A DNA stretch of 64,000 nt from Parcubacteria bacterium C7867-008 (GTDB taxonomy: Bacteria > Patescibacteria > Paceibacteria > UBA9973 > UBA2103): the NCBI GenBank assembly GCA_001189215.1, contig LFCR01000004.1, forward strand, positions 62,001 to 126,000. Reading direction: 5' to 3'. Positions 49,839-57,519 of this stretch are shown one piece after another. A program made the position numbers and the translations under genes. Below the pieces are notes generated by a model that did not search any database, had not been told where the DNA came from, and saw only the letters and a program-made list of their open reading frames with translations. Every line of letters starts with the position of its first letter. Within the stretch, counting starts at the first letter, position 1.

Positions 49839-51926
49839 ATGTCGGACGACGAACTTTTTAAAGCAATAGCGCAAAAGCTATCTGCTGGAATACCGGAAGA
49901 TGAGATACACAAATCATTTGATTCTCGCTGGGCTCCACAAGATATTAATGGGGCAATTGCTGTTTGGAAACTTCGCAATAAGTCTTTCACACTAACTAAA
50001 CAAATTCCTCAAACCGCATACCACAAACCTTGGGAGGGCAACTCCTTCTTTCAGTTCTTTGTTATCGCCATACTTCTGGTCTCAGCACCAGGCGCGTATG
50101 GTCTAGTTACCGGCTTCCTTCTACCAACCGTACAGAATGATCCAATTAAAGCGGATTCGGTTAAAGAGTCCTATGAGTTATTGCGCGATGTTCCTTCACT
50201 AATTCCCGTAGCGCCCTTGGGAACCATTCTTCCTACAAAAAATACCCTTGCACCGATTGCTCAAGTTCCTACAAATGAAGTTCTGGCCACTCCAACAACA
50301 CCTGTTGCTACTCCTTCCAATATCACCCCCGCACCGACGGTTTCATTTAGCGTAAACACAAAGAGTGTTACGACTGGTTCACGTGTCACCCTTGAATGGA
50401 GTTCGGCAACGGCAAAGTCTTGTGTCGGTGCCAACTTTGATACCGGAGGCGTTGCAACTGGTTCATTGCGCAAGACACTATCAGTTACCACTACCTACAG
50501 CATCACTTGCACCAATGCGGGCGGCACAACGACACGAAATGTTACCGTCTCTGCAACCAATAAGCAGGGTACCCTCATTCCAAATCCCGCTCCCGTTCCA
50601 ACACCAACACCCGAGCCAGATCCCACACCAACTCCGACCCCTACTCCTACACCTACGCCCGTACCTACTCCTACACCAACCCCTGCGCCTACTCCAACAC
50701 CGACCCCTGCACCGACTCCTACACCAACCCCTGCGCCTACTCCGACTCCAGGTTCAACAGTTGTCGTACACAGCTATGTAGAAGCTATTGCTGCACTTAA
50801 AGCCGTTCAAGGCAAAGGAAATATCACGGTCCAATTTGCACCTGGAAACTACGGTGACGTAACATTCGGTGGAACCTATGAAAGTGGGTTTGCATATAAC
50901 AAAGGGTTTGATTTCCCAACACCCGTAACTATCACCTCACAAAGCAATTCAAGCAGAGCGGTGTTCAGTAGAATACTTGTTAGCTACAGCAAAGGAATAA
51001 TTATTAGTAATGTGGACGTTAGTCGCGATAGCTATGTTTCTCAGATTGTATATGTATCTAATTCTGCAAATGTCACCCTTGCTGGTTTAAAGATTACGGG
51101 CTCGCCAGATCTGGGCTCTACTGGTATTAGTACTCGCAACAATACCGACATAACAATCCGTAATAGTGAAGTTACCAGAGTCGGTAACGGTATTGGTTCA
51201 TACCAAGATCCTGGACCGGTCTCGATCCTTTATAACCACGTGCACAACGTCGCAACCGATGCTATTGATGTGTACTACCAGCGTGGTATCGCAACCATAA
51301 AGGGAAATTACGCGCATGATTTCACTGTACAAGCTGGTTCGCACCCAGACTGTTTCCAAACATCATCAGGAGGAAGCAACACTAAACTGTACGCAAATGA
51401 GAATCTTTGTGTTCGAGGCTCCGCTACCGGAGTACCGCAAGGTGTCTTTATAGGAAGTGAGAAAACAGGCACTGTTGAAATGAACGACAACATGGTCGTG
51501 TGCGGTCTGTATAATGCAATCGCCGTATCAGAAGCGGGAGGCGGTACCATATCTGGCAACGAAGTTATCAACTGTCCTGATTATGGTGGTTGGATCAGAT
51601 ACCAAAATAGTGACAATCTCACCATAAGTAATAACGTATCGCCCCAATACGTTGGTGTTGGAACAAATACCAATACAGTATTTAGCAACAACAGTACTAC
51701 ATCCCCAGGTGTCTCTAATTCTTCTGGCGCAGCAGATCGTATTGCTGCATGGCGCGCACGTCATCCGCAGGTTCCAGGGGATTCCTATACTCCTACATAC
51801 AGCCTTCTGGAAAGAGTTATGCGTTCATTTGCTGAAGCAACAGGAGCCTTCATGCTTGCACTAGAGAGTGTGGGGAAGTCTGCACTAGCATCCGTATTTG
51901 AATCCCTTCGTTTCTCTGCTTGGTAG
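49839..51926 (+). CDS. Surface protein with Pro-Thr linker and parallel beta-helix (paralogue 3)
   Basis: 695 residues with the same plan: N-terminal module (LFKAIAQKLSAGIPEDEIHK...WAPQDINGAIAVWKLR), membrane helix near 68-88, Ig-like domain (RVTLEWSSATAKSCVGANFD), (PT/PA)n linker and beta-helix with repeats such as VTLAGLKITGSPDLG and NLTISNNVSP. It directly follows paralogue 2, so the pair arose by duplication or is kept for coexpression. TACACT lies before the ATG. Confidence 0.85.
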   Translation: MSDDELFKAIAQKLSAGIPEDEIHKSFDSRWAPQDINGAIAVWKLRNKSFTLTKQIPQTAYHKPWEGNSFFQFFVIAILLVSAPGAYGLVTGFLLPTVQNDPIKADSVKESYELLRDVPSLIPVAPLGTILPTKNTLAPIAQVPTNEVLATPTTPVATPSNITPAPTVSFSVNTKSVTTGSRVTLEWSSATAKSCVGANFDTGGVATGSLRKTLSVTTTYSITCTNAGGTTTRNVTVSATNKQGTLIPNPAPVPTPTPEPDPTPTPTPTPTPTPVPTPTPTPAPTPTPTPAPTPTPTPAPTPTPGSTVVVHSYVEAIAALKAVQGKGNITVQFAPGNYGDVTFGGTYESGFAYNKGFDFPTPVTITSQSNSSRAVFSRILVSYSKGIIISNVDVSRDSYVSQIVYVSNSANVTLAGLKITGSPDLGSTGISTRNNTDITIRNSEVTRVGNGIGSYQDPGPVSILYNHVHNVATDAIDVYYQRGIATIKGNYAHDFTVQAGSHPDCFQTSSGGSNTKLYANENLCVRGSATGVPQGVFIGSEKTGTVEMNDNMVVCGLYNAIAVSEAGGGTISGNEVINCPDYGGWIRYQNSDNLTISNNVSPQYVGVGTNTNTVFSNNSTTSPGVSNSSGAADRIAAWRARHPQVPGDSYTPTYSLLERVMRSFAEATGAFMLALESVGKSALASVFESLRFSAW
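50594..50756 (+). repeat. Degenerate 6-base repeat encoding the Pro-Thr/Ala linker
   Basis: CCNACN and CCNGCN units, locally with an 18-base higher-order repeat (ACCCCTGCGCCTACTCC-like), so some expansion is recent. Confidence 0.85.
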
Positions 51927-51965
51927 GCAGAGGCATTTGCAAAAGGGAATGTATATAAAATGAAA

Positions 51966-51988
51966 GACCGGGTCGCAATGACCCGGTC
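51966..51988. terminator. GC hairpin of the 52027 cassette
   Basis: GACCGGGTC pairs with GACCCGGTC around GCAAT; the minus strand continues into TTTCATTTTA. Confidence 0.8.
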
Positions 51989-52026
51989 TAACGAACGCTT
52001 GTACTGTAGTTTGGTCGAGGTGACCG

Positions 52027-52332
52027 TTAGCCCTGGTGCTTGCCGGCGCCGACCAGGAAGGTCGGGGTGACGGTGACCTTCCACGACATCGCGGCCGTCG
52101 GCGTCGAGGTCATGGCGCCGGTCAGCGGGAAGAGCAGTTCACAGTCGCCGTAGGTCTCGATCGGGTTGCCGTCGGAATCCGTCGGCGGCCCCCAGGTGTT
52201 GCAGTCGAAGCTGACGATCGGCGGATCGCCCGGGCCGAAGACGGTCTGCGCCTGGGCAGCGACGGGCGCGACGACGGTGGTGGCGGCCAGAGCAAGAGCG
52301 GCGACGGTGCCGCGGAGAGTCGAACGGTTCAT
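52027..52332 (-). CDS. Secreted hypothetical protein, cassette gene
   Basis: About 101 residues from the ATG at 52332 (MNRSTLRGTVAALALAATTVVAPVAAQAQ), which is a clear signal peptide with an Ala-x-Ala site. The mature part is about 72 residues with two Cys and no known domain. ACGAGGACTT provides a Shine-Dalgarno; TTGCCA-17-TATATA lies at 52413-52385. GC-rich with G/C third positions, like proteobacterial genes. The frame opens earlier at 52383, without support. Confidence 0.65.
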   Translation of the reverse strand: MNRSTLRGTVAALALAATTVVAPVAAQAQTVFGPGDPPIVSFDCNTWGPPTDSDGNPIETYGDCELLFPLTGAMTSTPTAAMSWKVTVTPTFLVGAGKHQG

Positions 52333-52452
52333 GAACAAGTCCTCGTTTGGTGTGCAGTGTCCCCCTTTTGGGTCACCTGGCATTTATATAACATAGTATA
52401 TAAATATTGGCAAGGGGTTTGTATTAAGACATGAAATAGATATAAAAGAAGC

Positions 52453-52499
52453 CGCCCGGGAGTGACGACGAAGGGTTTCCCTTCGTGTACTCCCAGGCG
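52453..52499. terminator. Terminator of the XRE regulator gene
   Basis: CGCC-GGGAGT pairs with ACTCCC-GGCG with one mismatch, with inner CGAAGGG/CCCTTCG. The minus strand runs into TTCTTTTATA. Confidence 0.8.
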
Positions 52500-52506
52500 A
52501 CCGGTA

Positions 52507-52893
52507 TCAGATGTCTGATTGTCTCAAACTACGCACGAACTCCACCAGAGCCGAACGGGACACTCCGCGAGGGAGTTGCCCGTAGGCCTTGAGCAGTTCA
52601 AGCGCTCCGGGCTCAGCTAGCAGCGCAGCGACTTCGTCGATGATGCCACTGCTGACTGAGTTTTCGCCGAACATTTCGGCGACCGGCACGTTCAGGGTCT
52701 TGGCGATCCTTGTCAGCATAGAAGCAGATACGCGATTGGCGCCCCGCTCGTACTTCTGGATCTGCTGGAAAGTAACTCCAGCGGCCTCTGCCAGCGCTTG
52801 CTGACTGAGACCCCGCACCTTCCTGAGCAGCCGAATGCGCGCCCCAACGGCGACATCAACTGGGTCAGGAGATGTATCTGGTCTGTTAGCCAA
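52507..52893 (-). CDS. XRE-family transcriptional regulator, alphaproteobacterial type
   Basis: About 128 residues. Helix-turn-helix near 18-72: VGARIRLLRKVRGLSQQALA, then FQQIQKYERGANRVSASML, a pattern typical of alphaproteobacterial cassette regulators. The C-terminal helical part ends ALVEFVRSLRQSDI. I take TTG 52893 as start because GGAGAG lies 6 bases upstream; an ATG at 52929 is in frame but sits inside the perfect operator dyad next to the -10 box. Promoter TTGACT-17-TAGAGT. It probably represses itself. Confidence 0.8.
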   Translation of the reverse strand: MANRPDTSPDPVDVAVGARIRLLRKVRGLSQQALAEAAGVTFQQIQKYERGANRVSASMLTRIAKTLNVPVAEMFGENSVSSGIIDEVAALLAEPGALELLKAYGQLPRGVSRSALVEFVRSLRQSDI

Positions 52894-52906
52894 GTACTGC
52901 TCTCCA

Positions 52907-52934
52907 TTTACATGAGGAAGTTTCCTCATGTAAA
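52907..52934. promoter_or_regulatory. Perfect 13-base inverted repeat, likely XRE operator
   Basis: TTTACATGAGGAA-GT-TTCCTCATGTAAA lies immediately downstream of the -10 box (52940-52935) of the regulator gene, at the expected transcription start. Confidence 0.65.
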
Positions 52935-53061
52935 ACTCTACACTAGAAATAGTATAAAGTCAATGCTTATACAGGATATTTCTACTGTAAACTATCCACA
53001 GGTAATGGGGTGCGCAGGGATAAAAGTGCCATACTTTATATACAGATTTAATCTAAATGAC

Positions 53062-53355
53062 ATGAGCAGCAATCCGCTTGAAAGAAGACCAGCGCCAGCC
53101 GTTGAAACAGAATCTCAATTTACAGAAAAGGAAGAAAAGGTAATTGACTACTTAGTACAAGCTCTAGCTACTGAGGCAAATAACCCAGAGATTCGAGTTA
53201 AGACCTCTGAAATAATAAAGAAAAGGTTGCAACAGATTGCCGATGTGGGCAGAAATATGCCTGAGATTCAGGAAGTGTTTACGAATCTTTCATTACGCCA
53301 GGAGGTTGTTGATAGATTCTACGCAAAATATCTTGATAGAGGACGTAGTCAGTAA
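53062..53355 (+). CDS. Hypothetical helical protein
   Basis: 97 residues (MSSNPLERRPAPAVETESQF...), helical and charged, no membrane segment, no family recognised. AT-rich like core genes. ATG 53062 has a TAATCT box about 9 bases upstream and no Shine-Dalgarno, so it follows the native leaderless style. Confidence 0.7.
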   Translation: MSSNPLERRPAPAVETESQFTEKEEKVIDYLVQALATEANNPEIRVKTSEIIKKRLQQIADVGRNMPEIQEVFTNLSLRQEVVDRFYAKYLDRGRSQ

Positions 53356-53361
53356 ACAGAA

Positions 53362-53407
53362 AAGCCACAGGCTGAGGGTTTGCACCTCATACCTGTGACC
53401 TTGGCTT
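53362..53407. terminator. Convergent-gene hairpin
   Basis: AAGCCA/TGGCTT with inner AGG/CCT and TGAGG/CCTCA stems, between two convergent stops. Confidence 0.55.
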
Positions 53408-53409
53408 AC

Positions 53410-53727
53410 TTAACTATCGTACTCATCGTCGATGTTGCAAATGCAATCTTGGCATCCGCAGTCATCACACCAATCTATATATTTGCAGTCGGGACAGAGC
53501 GGAACTAAATCTGACGAATCTACTCTGCGCATAGGGAAGGTTTTTCCGCATTCATAACAAATCGCACACATATGATTGCTCCATGTTTGAGCCGTATTGC
53601 TCAAACATGTTTCTCCACCGCTTGCTTCCTTACGGAAGGGGTAAGGTGAGAAAAGCTCGTACCTAACTAGGTCCTCTCTAAAACGCCCTGATAACCCAAA
53701 CGTGGCAAGGAGATGTCCGGATGACAT
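53410..53727 (-). CDS. Small zinc-ribbon protein
   Basis: 105 residues if started at 53727; an internal ATG (MCAICYECGKTFPM) would give about 53. The C-terminal half has CAICYEC, LCPDC and WCDDCGCQDCIC, four CxxC-type knuckles, then an acidic tail NIDDEYDS. Metal binding is near certain, function unknown. The N-terminal half is less protein-like, so the shorter form may be the real one. Confidence 0.55.
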   Translation of the reverse strand: MSSGHLLATFGLSGRFREDLVRYELFSPYPFRKEASGGETCLSNTAQTWSNHMCAICYECGKTFPMRRVDSSDLVPLCPDCKYIDWCDDCGCQDCICNIDDEYDS

Positions 53728-53868
53728 TTCGAGCTAATTCTAAGTTCAATTGGCAATATGCATTATTAAATAATATATATGATATGTCAAATATAAAGTT
53801 AATTATTGATTGCAGTATCTGATCCACCTGGCAGAGAACATTTGAATCTGTTTTGTATAAACAGAAGC

Positions 53869-53914
53869 CGCCCACCAAGAAGTGGTCCTAGTGGGACGAG
53901 CTCCTTGGTGGGCG
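53869..53914. terminator. Terminator of the 53923 cassette
   Basis: CGCCCACCAAG pairs perfectly with CTTGGTGGGCG; inner GTCC/GGGAC. The minus strand continues GGCTTCTGTTTATAC. Confidence 0.8.
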
Positions 53915-53922
53915 ACGGTGCG

Positions 53923-54246
53923 CTAGTCTAGAAAATCAGGGTTGCGCGTAACGAGATCGTTGAACTTTTCCTTACCTGCCGTGTCCTCGTCTTCGGGCCA
54001 GTAGAACTTGGCCGTACCGGCGCCGACCAGATCATCAACCTGTTCCGGAGTCATGTAGGCGAGACCGATTGACCGACTGATCTGATAGACGGCAGAGGAG
54101 TCCGTCCTGATCAAATAGCCGTTGAGACAGATTTCCGGGTTCTGCGAACAGCCGGGTTGCGAGACCTTGGTCGCCTTCGGCACAGAAACGGGCGAGCACG
54201 CGACAAACATCAGGGCCGCAACGGCACCAAACAGATACGATTTCAT
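53923..54246 (-). CDS. Putative lipoprotein, cassette gene
   Basis: 107 residues. MKSYLFGAVAALMFVACSPV is a lipoprotein signal peptide with the lipobox VAC. The mature part contains one further Cys pair region and MTPEQVDDLVGAGTAKFYWP, no family recognised. Promoter TTGACA-16-TATAAT (54313-54286), nearly consensus. GC-richer than neighbours. Acts, if expressed, on the outer face of the membrane. Confidence 0.7.
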   Translation of the reverse strand: MKSYLFGAVAALMFVACSPVSVPKATKVSQPGCSQNPEICLNGYLIRTDSSAVYQISRSIGLAYMTPEQVDDLVGAGTAKFYWPEDEDTAGKEKFNDLVTRNPDFLD

Positions 54247-54285
54247 TTAATTTCTTCGCTGTCCATGCAGCGCCTTTCTGTACTT

Positions 54286-54313
54286 ATTATAAATAAATAT
54301 TTATATATGTCAA
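54286..54313 (-). promoter_or_regulatory. Consensus promoter of the putative lipoprotein gene
   Basis: TTGACA, 16-base spacer, TATAAT on the minus strand. Both boxes match the sigma70 consensus perfectly. Confidence 0.7.
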
Positions 54314-54396
54314 ATTCTTACTTCGCGGCTAGGATGAAGTTCGGTTAACCATGATCGCATGAAAAGCCTCTAAATCATGAGGTGTATAATTAGTAA

Positions 54397-54807
54397 GTGA
54401 TACGAATACAGAAAAGTCTTGCGGCGGTATTAGCTCTATTTTTTATAGGAGGTATCTTTCTCTGTGTAGGTAGTCTTTCAGTAATGAACCACAGCATGTC
54501 CGCAGGCATGCCGTGTCCAATGGCAAGTGATCATGATGGGTGTTCGACTCCTTCCGACCACATTTCCTATTGGAGCGACATTCTTTCCGTAATACCTGCT
54601 GACTTCGCTGCACTCGTGCTGGCATTGGCAGCAGTCTGCGCTTGCGCATGGTTGATTAGTCGACATATTTGGAACTTAGCAAAGAAGCTTCCTCTCCTTC
54701 AACAGGCAACCTCACCGCCACTCAAATTTGTACCAAGACACATTCTGCAAGAAGCATTATCCAACGGCACTCTTCATCCAAAGCTGTACCATACATTTTG
54801 TAGTTAA
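54397..54807 (+). CDS. Small membrane protein with Met/Cys/His-rich loop
   Basis: 136 residues from GTG 54397, 6 bases after TATAATTAG-type box. Two membrane helices (about 8-27 and 68-90). Between them lies NHSMSAGMPCPMASDHDGC, a Met, Cys and His cluster suited to copper or silver binding. The adjacent DUF305 gene, also Met/His-rich, strengthens a metal-handling idea. No named family. Confidence 0.75.
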   Translation: MIRIQKSLAAVLALFFIGGIFLCVGSLSVMNHSMSAGMPCPMASDHDGCSTPSDHISYWSDILSVIPADFAALVLALAAVCACAWLISRHIWNLAKKLPLLQQATSPPLKFVPRHILQEALSNGTLHPKLYHTFCS

Positions 54808-54829
54808 ATTTATTCGTTCACTCAAGACT

Positions 54830-55249
54830 ATGAACACAACTACAAAAGTTATTGTTGCAGCGCTTATTGGTCTCGTGGTGGGTGTGGGAGGCACCGCTAC
54901 CTTCTCAAGAGGAGATAAGGATACTGGGCGTGAGGATGTTCAACACGAGATGGCTAACCGCCAAATGATGGGAGGCAATAGCATGGGAATGCAGGATGAA
55001 ATGGGTGCAATGAATGGCATGCTCCAAGGGAAGACGGGGGATGCGTTTGATAAAGCGTTCCTTTCAGAAATGATAGCCCATCACCAAGGAGCTGTTGTAA
55101 TGGCACAAGAGGCGCTTAAGAATGCAAAACACCAGGAAATAAAAGACTTGGCACAAGATATCATCACCGCGCAGAACAAAGAGATAACAGAAATGAAAGC
55201 ATGGCAGATGGCATGGTACGGTTCAGAGAAACCGAGTTCAAGCCGCTAA
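54830..55249 (+). CDS. DUF305 family protein
   Basis: 139 residues. N-terminal membrane helix (VIVAALIGLVVGVGGTATF), a Met-rich stretch (MMGGNSMGMQDEMGAMNGM), then the DUF305 core FLSEMIAHHQGAVVMAQEAL. This ferritin-like four-helix family is often linked with copper resistance genes. It follows the Met/Cys/His-rich membrane protein by 22 bases, probably one operon for extracytoplasmic metal handling. Confidence 0.9.
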   Translation: MNTTTKVIVAALIGLVVGVGGTATFSRGDKDTGREDVQHEMANRQMMGGNSMGMQDEMGAMNGMLQGKTGDAFDKAFLSEMIAHHQGAVVMAQEALKNAKHQEIKDLAQDIITAQNKEITEMKAWQMAWYGSEKPSSSR

Positions 55250-55281
55250 CACATTAGTTTCAACTGACTTAAACGTAACGC

Positions 55282-55312
55282 AAAACACCCAGAGAAATCT
55301 GGGTGTTTTGTT
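55282..55312. terminator. Terminator after the DUF305 gene
   Basis: AAAACACCCAGA pairs with TCTGGGTGTTTT around GAAA. Confidence 0.88.
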
Positions 55313-55407
55313 GGCTCGCTTTGACTGACGATTTTCTAACTATAGATTGGTCTGAAGAGTACCCATATCCCACAATCACACTGCAAGAGACAGCTAACTT
55401 ACTGTCA

Positions 55408-55439
55408 ATATAAAACACCCGCGTGGGGTGTTTTTATAT
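55408..55439. terminator. Terminator of the 55445 gene
   Basis: ATATAAAACACCC pairs with GGGTGTTTTTATAT across a 4-base loop, A/T-rich on both sides. Confidence 0.85.
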
Positions 55440-55444
55440 CTTGA

Positions 55445-55636
55445 TTACGCCTGGTCTACTGGTGCGGCATCAAATCTCGCCCTGTTTTCAGCCATCCACT
55501 TATTCATATCTCCGTTAGGGTCATTCATCACTTCGGGATGTGCCTGCATATAATGAGGTTGTAGTGCCTCCATCCATTCTTCAAAGGTCTCGCCCTTCGC
55601 TGTCGTTTCGCATAAATCGCATTTGAGTGTCTTCAT
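55445..55636 (-). CDS. Small C2H2-like zinc-finger protein
   Basis: 63 residues: KCDLCETTAKGETFEEWMEALQPHYMQAH contains Cys-x2-Cys followed after about 22 residues by His-x4-His, which fits one zinc site. The remainder is helical and acidic. No named family. AT-rich, native composition. Confidence 0.7.
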   Translation of the reverse strand: MKTLKCDLCETTAKGETFEEWMEALQPHYMQAHPEVMNDPNGDMNKWMAENRARFDAAPVDQA

Positions 55637-55787
55637 ATTTGTTAGTTAGTGGTAATGCAGAAAACGTATCACGGATTACGACAAGTTCGAAACTGCTTTA
55701 GGGCAAAAGAAAAACACCTTACGAAATAAGGCGTTTTCTCTGGCTCCGCTGGGTAGCGGACGTTAGAACTTCTGTTTAAACAGAAAA

Positions 55788-55816
55788 CCGCCCGAAGGAG
55801 GTTTTCCTTTGGACGG
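55788..55816. terminator. Hairpin of the 55821 cassette
   Basis: CCGCCCGAAGGA pairs with TCCTTTGGACGG with wobble pairs. The minus strand continues GGTTTTCTGTTT. Confidence 0.65.
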
Positions 55817-55820
55817 TTGC

Positions 55821-56051
55821 TTAGTTGCTATGCGCATACCCTGCATAAATCACGTCGCTGCTGCCGTTACGCACATAGGTCATCAGCTGGGTCGTGGGTT
55901 GGCCATCTTGCTGCCCACGCCAGGTAATCGTGGCAGCCTTTCCATCAAAACCTTCATCTTCAAGCAAGGTCCGAAGATGTTCCTCGCTAGTTGCCCGTCG
56001 GATGAGGCGCTCAATTTGACGCCCAAAATCCTCGTCCGTACTACTTTCCAT
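55821..56051 (-). CDS. Small hypothetical protein, cassette gene
   Basis: 76 residues (MESSTDEDFGRQIERLIRR...), acidic N terminus, one helix, then a beta-rich part (AATITWRGQQDGQPTTQL). No family recognised. CTGGAG before the ATG is a Shine-Dalgarno. Promoter TTGACT-17-TATTGT (56110-56082). It stands between native AT-rich genes and tRNA-Asn and is transcribed in the same direction as the tRNA. Confidence 0.65.
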   Translation of the reverse strand: MESSTDEDFGRQIERLIRRATSEEHLRTLLEDEGFDGKAATITWRGQQDGQPTTQLMTYVRNGSSDVIYAGYAHSN

Positions 56052-56116
56052 TGGAATTACTCCAGGTTCAATTCAGAATATACAATAGCACGGTATACAG
56101 ATATAGTCAAGTTTTG

Positions 56117-56188
56117 CTCCGCGGGTAGGATTCGAACCTACGACCAAGTCGTTAACAGCGACCTGCTCTACCACTGAGCTACCGCGGA
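56117..56188 (-). tRNA. tRNA-Asn(GTT)
   Basis: On the minus strand: acceptor TCCGCGG with CCGCGGA, D-stem GCTC/GAGC, anticodon stem GGTCG/CGACT with loop CTGTTAA (anticodon GTT), T-arm GTAGG-TTCGAAT-CCTAC. No CCA is encoded directly. The only complete tRNA in the window. Confidence 0.95.
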
Positions 56189-56342
56189 ATGTAGCCTCCG
56201 AAGAGGCTGCATAGTTCCCGAAGGAACTTTGGCTATTCTAGCGGAAAACCAAGATTCAGCAACGGGTATAACTACACGTACCTTATTGACTAACCCACGA
56301 CACAGGACTAGGCTGCACACGGAGCTTGAGTGGGAGAGCACC

Positions 56343-56753
56343 GTGGTAAAACGGAGGAACGGTAATGGACGCAGGCGGGGAAAACTCAAACATGAACTTA
56401 CATGCAATGAGCGCGAGTACGGACGCATTGTCCGGCTTTGCGCTTCAGCGCTTCGAGCTGATGTAAACAAAGTTGGAAGACGCGCATACTATGCACATCG
56501 AGGGGTATTGCGCCTCTTACCGCCAGGTATATATGTTGATGAAAATGGAAGAAAAAGAGAAGTCATCGGCATTGTGCTTGGCGAAACCGATAGTGGGGTA
56601 GAACGATATCTTGTATTGTATATTGCAATTCTAAAGAACGGGGAACGTGAGCTGCAATACCGCTCACTTATTGAGAAGACTGGATGGTTTAGATACCTGA
56701 TAGATCCAGAGACACCAAGATTTACGTACATCGGTACGAATTATGGGAACTAG
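56343..56753 (+). CDS. Hypothetical basic protein
   Basis: About 136 residues from GTG 56343, which has GGGAGAG 4 bases upstream; the frame is open from about 56229. The N-terminal third is very basic (VKRRNGNGRRRGKLKHE), then a mixed domain with GVERYLVLYIAILKNGERELQY. A TTGACT-17-TAGGCT promoter can be read upstream. No family recognised. A 32-codon ORF in another frame starting after CGGAGGAAC is an alternative reading of the signals. Own terminator. Confidence 0.55.
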   Translation: MVKRRNGNGRRRGKLKHELTCNEREYGRIVRLCASALRADVNKVGRRAYYAHRGVLRLLPPGIYVDENGRKREVIGIVLGETDSGVERYLVLYIAILKNGERELQYRSLIEKTGWFRYLIDPETPRFTYIGTNYGN

Positions 56754-56754
56754 C

Positions 56755-56781
56755 ACCGCAGCCAGCATTACTGGCTGCGGT
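56755..56781 (+). terminator. Terminator after the basic hypothetical gene
   Basis: ACCGCAGCCAG pairs perfectly with CTGGCTGCGGT around CATTA. The T-run is weak. Confidence 0.7.
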
Positions 56782-56861
56782 TCCACTTTATGTTTTTGAA
56801 GATATAAGACTAGCTTGAAGCGCTGTTGTAGGAGAGAATAGAGATTCAAACTTTCATTTCT

Positions 56862-57098
56862 ATGCTCACACTGTATGTAAAAACGGGCTGTCCTTATTGT
56901 GCAAAAGTTCTAACCGCAGGTGAAGAGCTTGGTATCGACTTCGACATTCGCAATGTATCTGATGACGCAATATCTGATGAGCTTGTCGCACGAGGCGGTA
57001 AGCGTCAGATGCCATATCTCGTAGACACCGAAAAGAATGTTGAGATGTATGAGTCAGAAGACATTGTTGCGTATCTTCATCAACGCTTCGCAGTATAA
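56862..57098 (+). CDS. Glutaredoxin
   Basis: 78 residues. Redox motif CPYC in VKTGCPYCAKVL, cis-proline in QMPYLVDTE, and the glutathione-binding-type end MYESEDIVAYL. A cytoplasmic thiol-disulphide reductant. ATG 56862 follows TTCATTTCT; the promoter is not obvious. Confidence 0.93.
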   Translation: MLTLYVKTGCPYCAKVLTAGEELGIDFDIRNVSDDAISDELVARGGKRQMPYLVDTEKNVEMYESEDIVAYLHQRFAV

Positions 57099-57147
57099 TA
57101 GGTAAGGTTTATAGGTTGTGCGCTAGACCAGTAACTTCCTATTTCAT

Positions 57148-57519
57148 ATGAATATATACTTCAAGAATACTCATCCTGATGTGCAAACTTCTCTCATCTC
57201 GCGAGCAGAGAAAAAGATTAACAGTCTCTCAAAGCAAATAGATGAAGGAAGATTTGAGGCTCAGACATATGTTGAGATAACGAAGGCAACCGGTTCACAG
57301 CACTCTGACGCAGCATGGCGTACCAGCATCAATGTTGATATCAGAGGTGAACGATTCCATGCGGAATCGGTACAAAATACGCCAGAGAAAGCAACGAACC
57401 GAGCAATCAATGAAATACGAAGTGAACTGCGCACACATAGGGAACGAGAGCGCGTAACAGAGCGAAAGGATGGCAGCTTCTGGAAGACGCTTCAGCAGCG
57501 CGACTTCAGTCCGCAATAG
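57148..57519 (+). CDS. hpf: Ribosome hibernation-promoting factor / RaiA family
   Basis: 123 residues. Starts MNIYFKNTHPDVQTSLIS with the pattern of the S30AE fold: an early helix with AEKKINSLSKQI, central strands with QTYVEITKATG and SINVDIRGERFHAES, and a second helix with PEKATNRAINEIRSELRTH. Short form without the long dimerisation tail. It binds the small subunit and blocks translation in resting cells. Its 3' end overlaps the convergent fmt by 14 bases. Confidence 0.88.
   Translation: MNIYFKNTHPDVQTSLISRAEKKINSLSKQIDEGRFEAQTYVEITKATGSQHSDAAWRTSINVDIRGERFHAESVQNTPEKATNRAINEIRSELRTHRERERVTERKDGSFWKTLQQRDFSPQ

Noticed and set aside
26095..50756. CRISPR-like short repeats
   Set aside because: The only tandem repeats are in-frame Pro-Thr codon repeats without spacers; no CRISPR array was found.
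54541..54560. Possible tRNA T-arm (GTTCGACTCC) near 54541
   Set aside because: No acceptor, D-arm or anticodon arm can be formed around it and it lies inside a coding region.
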